Shown here piece after piece: positions 60,735-64,000 of a DNA stretch of 64,000 nucleotides. Under the pieces are notes generated by a model. It made no database searches and was not told where the DNA came from. It saw only the letters and a program-made list of their open reading frames with translations. Position 1 is the first letter of the stretch. Each line of letters begins with the position of its first letter. Source of the DNA: Diaminobutyricibacter sp. McL0608. Lineage in GTDB: Bacteria > Actinomycetota > Actinomycetes > Actinomycetales > Microbacteriaceae. Position numbers and translations under genes: made by a program. The stretch spans positions 2,914,001 through 2,978,000 of the forward strand of contig NZ_CP154826.1 of the NCBI RefSeq assembly GCF_039613825.1, given 5' to 3'.

Positions 60735-61891
60735 CAGACTTGCGCGAGGGCGTCCTCGACACGTTCGCCGAGGTGTTCGGCCGGCCGGCCGACGGCCTGT
60801 GGTCGGCTCCTGGCCGGGTCAACCTGATCGGCGAGCACACGGACTACAACGAGGGATTCGTGCTTCCGCTCGCGATCAACCGCCGCACGATCGCCGCCGT
60901 GGGCGTCCGCGACGACACGCGGGCACGGGTCGGCAGCTCCTTCGCCGACGAGCTCGTCGAGATCGACCTCGCCGAGCTGGGTCCGGATGCTCTGGGCGGC
61001 TGGGCCGCGTATCCGCTGGGCGTCGCGTGGGCGCTCGGTCGATCGGGCGCAGACCTCGCAGCGGTGCCCGGCTTCGACATCCTCCTCGATTCGACGGTGC
61101 CCGTGGGCGCCGGGCTGTCGTCATCGGCCGCCATCGAAGGCTCTGTCGCACTTGCACTGAACGACATCTGGCACCTCGGGCTCGACCGTGGCGAACTCGC
61201 CAGGGTCGGCCAGCTGGCCGAGAACGTCGCGGTCGGTGCACCCACGGGCATCATGGACCAGTCCGCGTCGCTGCTGGGTCGCCGCGACTCGGCGGTGTTC
61301 CTCGACTGCCGTTCGCTCGAGGCCGAGATCGTCCCGCTTGGATTCGAGGCGGCCGGGCTCGAACTTCTCGTCATCGACACCGGGGTGAGTCACTCGCACG
61401 CGACCGGAGGATACGCCGCGCGCCGCGCATCCTGCGAGGCCGGTGCAAAAGCACTCGGCGTGACCTCCCTGCGCGATCTCACAGTCGACGACCTGTCCCG
61501 CGCACGCGAGACACTCGACGACGAGACGTTCCGGCGCGTACGCCACGTGATCACCGAGAACCAGCGCGTGCTCGACACGGTCCGCACGCTGCGCGAGCAG
61601 GGCCCGACGGCGATCGGCGACCTGCTGGATGCGTCGCACCGCTCGATGCGCGACGATTTCGAGATCTCGGTGCCCGAGCTCGACCTCGCCGTCGAGACCG
61701 CCCAGAATTTCGGGGCCATCGGGGCCAGGATGACCGGAGGCGGCTTCGGAGGTTCGGCGATCGCGCTCGTGCCGACAGAGTTGGTGTCGCGGGTCCGGGT
61801 CGCCGTCGACGGAGCGTTCGCCGAGCACGGCTACGCCTCGCCGGACATGTTCACCGTGACGGCGGCCGACGGCGCGCTCCGCGAACAGTGA
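60731..61891 (+). CDS. galK: Galactokinase
   Basis: GHMP kinase that phosphorylates galactose. The N-terminal signature is GRVNLIGEHTDYNEGFVLP, the ATP loop VGAGLSSSAAIEGSVAL near residue 125, and the third motif TGGGFGGSAIALV near residue 340. ATG 60731 is chosen because it overlaps galT by four bases and gives the usual length (386 residues); upstream frames run inside galT. Together with GalT and GalM it completes most of the Leloir pathway; galE is not in the window. Confidence 0.95.
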   Translation: MTDLREGVLDTFAEVFGRPADGLWSAPGRVNLIGEHTDYNEGFVLPLAINRRTIAAVGVRDDTRARVGSSFADELVEIDLAELGPDALGGWAAYPLGVAWALGRSGADLAAVPGFDILLDSTVPVGAGLSSSAAIEGSVALALNDIWHLGLDRGELARVGQLAENVAVGAPTGIMDQSASLLGRRDSAVFLDCRSLEAEIVPLGFEAAGLELLVIDTGVSHSHATGGYAARRASCEAGAKALGVTSLRDLTVDDLSRARETLDDETFRRVRHVITENQRVLDTVRTLREQGPTAIGDLLDASHRSMRDDFEISVPELDLAVETAQNFGAIGARMTGGGFGGSAIALVPTELVSRVRVAVDGAFAEHGYASPDMFTVTAADGALREQ

Positions 61892-61910
61892 GCTGAGGAT
61901 TGAAGACGTG

Positions 61911-62693
61911 ATGAGCATCCCGCTCGAGGTGACCCGCCTCAGCGATTCGACCATCCAGCTCCGGCAGCCGAAGGCCGCGCACTGGGAGGCGCCTTTCCTC
62001 TTCCTGCTGTTCGGAACCGAACGAGCGCTCCTGCTCGACACGGGGGCGAGCGCCGACGCCGAGCACCTGCCGCTCCGCGAGACCGTCGACGCCCTCATCG
62101 ACGAGTGGCTCCGCACCCATCCGCGGCCCGACTACGAGCTCGTCGTGGCCCACACCCACGCACACGGTGACCACATCGCTGCGGACGGCCAGTTCGCCGG
62201 GCGACCGCGCACGACCGTCGTGGGGACCACGATCGACGAGGTGATCGCCTTCTTCGGATTCGACGGATGGCCGGCGCATCCGGTTCAGCTGCAGCTCGGG
62301 GACCGCGACATCGACGCGATCCCGGGGCCCGGACACGAACCGTCGGCTGTCGTCTTCTTCGACCGTGAGACCGGGATCCTCTTCACCGGCGACACGATCT
62401 GCCCGGGGCGTCTCTACATCCGCGACCGCGCCGCCTTCCGGGCGACCATCGACCGCCTGGTCGCGTTCCGCGACACGGGCGCCCCGCGCGTGACCGTTCT
62501 GCTCGGCAGCCACGTCGAGATGTCCACGACGCCGGGAGCCGACTACCCGGCGGGAACCGTCGATCAGCCCGACGAGCTTCCCCTCGACCTGCCGCCGACC
62601 GTTCTCGACGAGGTGCGGCAGGCGCTCGACGACGAGATCGACCCGTCGGGCAACGTCGTGCGGGACCGCTTCATCCTCAGCTACAAGGACTGA
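61911..62693 (+). CDS. Metallo-beta-lactamase-fold hydrolase
   Basis: 260 residues. The metal-binding motif is AHTHAHGDHIAADGQF near residue 82, with the later ligands in PGPGHEPSAVVFF and FTGDTICPG, and the last His in GSHVEMS. LLLDTGASADA precedes it, as in glyoxalase II-like proteins. The substrate cannot be told. Either the ATG at 61911 or the GTG at 61908 may be used; the ATG is listed. It follows galK by 19 bases and may be co-transcribed. Confidence 0.83.
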   Translation: MSIPLEVTRLSDSTIQLRQPKAAHWEAPFLFLLFGTERALLLDTGASADAEHLPLRETVDALIDEWLRTHPRPDYELVVAHTHAHGDHIAADGQFAGRPRTTVVGTTIDEVIAFFGFDGWPAHPVQLQLGDRDIDAIPGPGHEPSAVVFFDRETGILFTGDTICPGRLYIRDRAAFRATIDRLVAFRDTGAPRVTVLLGSHVEMSTTPGADYPAGTVDQPDELPLDLPPTVLDEVRQALDDEIDPSGNVVRDRFILSYKD

Positions 62694-62713
62694 ATCGCGT
62701 CTACCCTGAGGGG

Positions 62714-63241
62714 ATGACGGTTGACGACGGCGCACGACTCATCCCCCTTTCCGACGGTCGCATGCCGCGCGTAGCGGACGGGGCCTGGGTCGCCCCGGGC
62801 GCTGTGCTGGCCGGTGCGGTCACCCTCCTCGACGGTGCGAGCGTCTGGTACAACGCGGTGCTGCGGGCAGAGGCCGAGCCGATCGTCATCGGAGCGGGCT
62901 CGAACCTGCAGGACGGAGTCGTCTGCCATGTCGACCACGGCTTCCCGCTCACGGTCGGGTCAGGGGTCTCCGTCGGACACGGGGCGGTGCTGCACGGCTG
63001 CACGATCGGAGACGACGTGCTGGTAGGGATGAGCGCCACGGTGCTGAACGGTGCCGTCGTCGGCGACGGCTCACTCCTCGCCGCCGGCACCGTCGTGCTC
63101 GAGGGAGCCGTCATCCCGCCGGGCTCACTCGTCGCGGGCGTACCGGGGAAGGTCCGACGCGCGCTGACCGACGACGAGCTGGCGGGCATCCGGGCGAACG
63201 CCGACGCGTACCTGCACCATGTCACGGAGCACCGCGGGTGA
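62714..63241 (+). CDS. Gamma-carbonic-anhydrase-family hexapeptide protein
   Basis: Left-handed beta-helix built of hexapeptide repeats (ADGAWVAPGAVLAGAVTLLD; GDDVLVGMSATVLNGAVVGD). The zinc His positions are present: CHVDHGFPL, and VGHGAVLHGCTIG. The family includes carbonic anhydrases and related enzymes such as PaaY-type thioesterases and acetyltransferases. 175 residues, complete. ATG 62714 follows the MBL gene by 20 bases. Confidence 0.85.
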   Translation: MTVDDGARLIPLSDGRMPRVADGAWVAPGAVLAGAVTLLDGASVWYNAVLRAEAEPIVIGAGSNLQDGVVCHVDHGFPLTVGSGVSVGHGAVLHGCTIGDDVLVGMSATVLNGAVVGDGSLLAAGTVVLEGAVIPPGSLVAGVPGKVRRALTDDELAGIRANADAYLHHVTEHRG

Positions 63242-63348
63242 GGCGCCCCGCTCAGCGAGGGTGACAGTTCCGGTCGAGACCGGCCGGCAGAGCGGGCACG
63301 CTCGGGTGCGCCTGCCGCACGCGGCGCCCGAAGCCGGGCCGTGCCGGG

Positions 63349-63834
63349 TCAGGCTGGCGTGAGAGCGAGCTCGTAGCGCCAGGTGTCGCCCGCCGACCCG
63401 GTGCGGGGCATCCCCACATTGCGGAGCGTGCGCTGCGAGGCGATGTTCGTCGACCCGGTCTCGGCGATCACGCGCAGGGCGCCGTTGGCGCGCGCGACGG
63501 CGATGATCCCGCGCAGCGACTCCGCGGCGTAGCCCTTGCCGCGGGCGTCGGGGATGAGGCCGTAGCCGACCTCGACTGTTCCGGATGCGTCGGGCGGCCC
63601 CCCGAATCCGATCCCGCCGATCGCCAGGCCGTCTTCGCGACGGCGCACCTGGTAGTACCCCCACGGTCGCTGGTCGCCGCCCGCGACAGTCGAAGCCAGG
63701 AAGCCGCCGACGGCTTCGAGGTCGCCCTCGAACGGGTAACCGGGCGCCCAGGCGTCGAGCGACGTGGGCACGCCTCCGAGGATGCGCTCCGCTTCGATCT
63801 CGTCGATCGCGTGCAGCACCAGTCGATTCGTCAT
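63349..63834 (-). CDS. GNAT-family N-acetyltransferase
   Basis: RimJ/RimL-like GNAT. The N-terminus is TNRLVLHAIDEIEAERILGG; the acetyl-CoA loop is in VEVGYGLIPDARGKGYAAES (R-G-K-G-Y-A), followed by NIASQRTLRNVGM, the usual C-terminal part. The substrate may be a ribosomal protein or a small amine. ATG 63834 is used; ATG 63855 and a longer frame to 63879 are possible, none with a strong Shine-Dalgarno sequence. Confidence 0.82.
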   Translation of the reverse strand: MTNRLVLHAIDEIEAERILGGVPTSLDAWAPGYPFEGDLEAVGGFLASTVAGGDQRPWGYYQVRRREDGLAIGGIGFGGPPDASGTVEVGYGLIPDARGKGYAAESLRGIIAVARANGALRVIAETGSTNIASQRTLRNVGMPRTGSAGDTWRYELALTPA

Positions 63835-63935
63835 CGTGTCGGCCACGTACCGCATGCTACGCCAGTGGATGGACGACACGCGTGCATCCGTCGGGTAAGC
63901 ACGTCGGTCGGCTCGGTGCGACCGTCAGGCCGCCG

Positions 63936-64000
63936 TCACTCGGGGGCGACCGGCCCCGGCTCGCCTCCGGTGATGCGCACGAGTTCGTCGAACGTCGTCG
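63936..64000 (-). CDS. 3' end of a gene running out of the window
   Basis: Minus-strand frame entering from the right edge, reading TTFDELVRITGGEPGPVAPE and then TGA at 63936-63938. Composition and an ending in Pro/Glu-rich residues look like a genuine C-terminus. Too short to identify. A gap of about 100 bases separates it from the GNAT gene. Confidence 0.45.
   Translation of the reverse strand, partial: TTFDELVRITGGEPGPVAPE

Noticed and set aside
1-64000. CRISPR array or rRNA operon
   Set aside because: No series of evenly spaced identical repeats and no rRNA-like sequence was seen on reading the window.

Overview
The window reads as chromosomal DNA from a high-GC actinobacterium, most likely a member of the Microbacteriaceae (Leifsonia-like). 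The grounds are GC-rich third positions, frequent GTG starts, runs of 4-base stop/start overlaps, a SigK/RskA pair, CWB2 surface proteins and typical actinobacterial gene neighbourhoods. No database search was possible, so taxonomy and functions rest on motifs and gene order.

Layout. (1) 0-6.9 kb is a phosphate block: the 3' part of ppk1, a Nudix-histidine phosphatase fusion, then a PHO-box-like repeat and pstSCAB. (2) 6.9-9.3 kb holds an ECF sigma/anti-sigma pair, a conserved hypothetical gene and tRNA-Lys(UUU). (3) 9.2-25.9 kb is an accessory region anchored on that tRNA. The tRNA 3' end recurs imperfectly at 17.4 and 25.85 kb, which suggests two islands in tandem. The first carries a broken integrase cut by an IS110 remnant, an IS21 end, a Phd-type antitoxin, a barstar-like inhibitor, an immunity-like protein and a Fic protein. 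The second carries two CWB2 surface proteins (one fused to Ltp repeats, one to a beta-propeller), a secreted PD40 protein, a LuxR regulator and several hypotheticals. (4) 25.9-28.0 kb holds a phosphotransferase and an HtrA-like protease. (5) 28.2-37.0 kb is an amino-acid catabolic block: a polar amino acid ABC transporter, an XRE-cupin regulator, a ureohydrolase, a ThDP decarboxylase-like enzyme, a sodium/solute symporter and a semialdehyde dehydrogenase. Together these fit uptake of arginine or a guanidino compound and its conversion through 4-guanidinobutyrate and GABA to succinate. (6) 37.1-38.3 kb holds a DHFR-like gene and a decayed DUF1778/GNAT toxin-antitoxin pair.

(7) 38.2-45.6 kb is the most intriguing part. 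A CDP-alcohol phosphotransferase faces seven tightly coupled genes: MDR dehydrogenase, PTPS-fold protein lacking canonical catalytic and zinc residues, GT4 glycosyltransferase, methyltransferase, MprF/AglD-like membrane protein, RibD-type reductase and a membrane alkaline-phosphatase/sulfatase-superfamily protein. I know of no described pathway with this set. It looks like synthesis, decoration and export of a heterocyclic glycoconjugate or glycolipid. (8) 45.7-49.8 kb holds a terpenoid-cyclase-fold protein, an M23-like protein, an NAD-dependent reductase, an arginase-fold protein with an altered metal site and a small acidic protein. (9) 49.9-57.5 kb is a four-gene MacB/FtsX-type ABC system. 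(10) 57.7-61.9 kb is galactose metabolism (epimerase-like, DeoR regulator, galT, galK), followed by an MBL-fold protein, a gamma-carbonic-anhydrase-like protein, a GNAT and the end of one more gene.

Long hairpins lie at several gene-group boundaries, and two or three of them share an AGCACAGG-AAAA arm sequence. No CRISPR array and no rRNA were seen.
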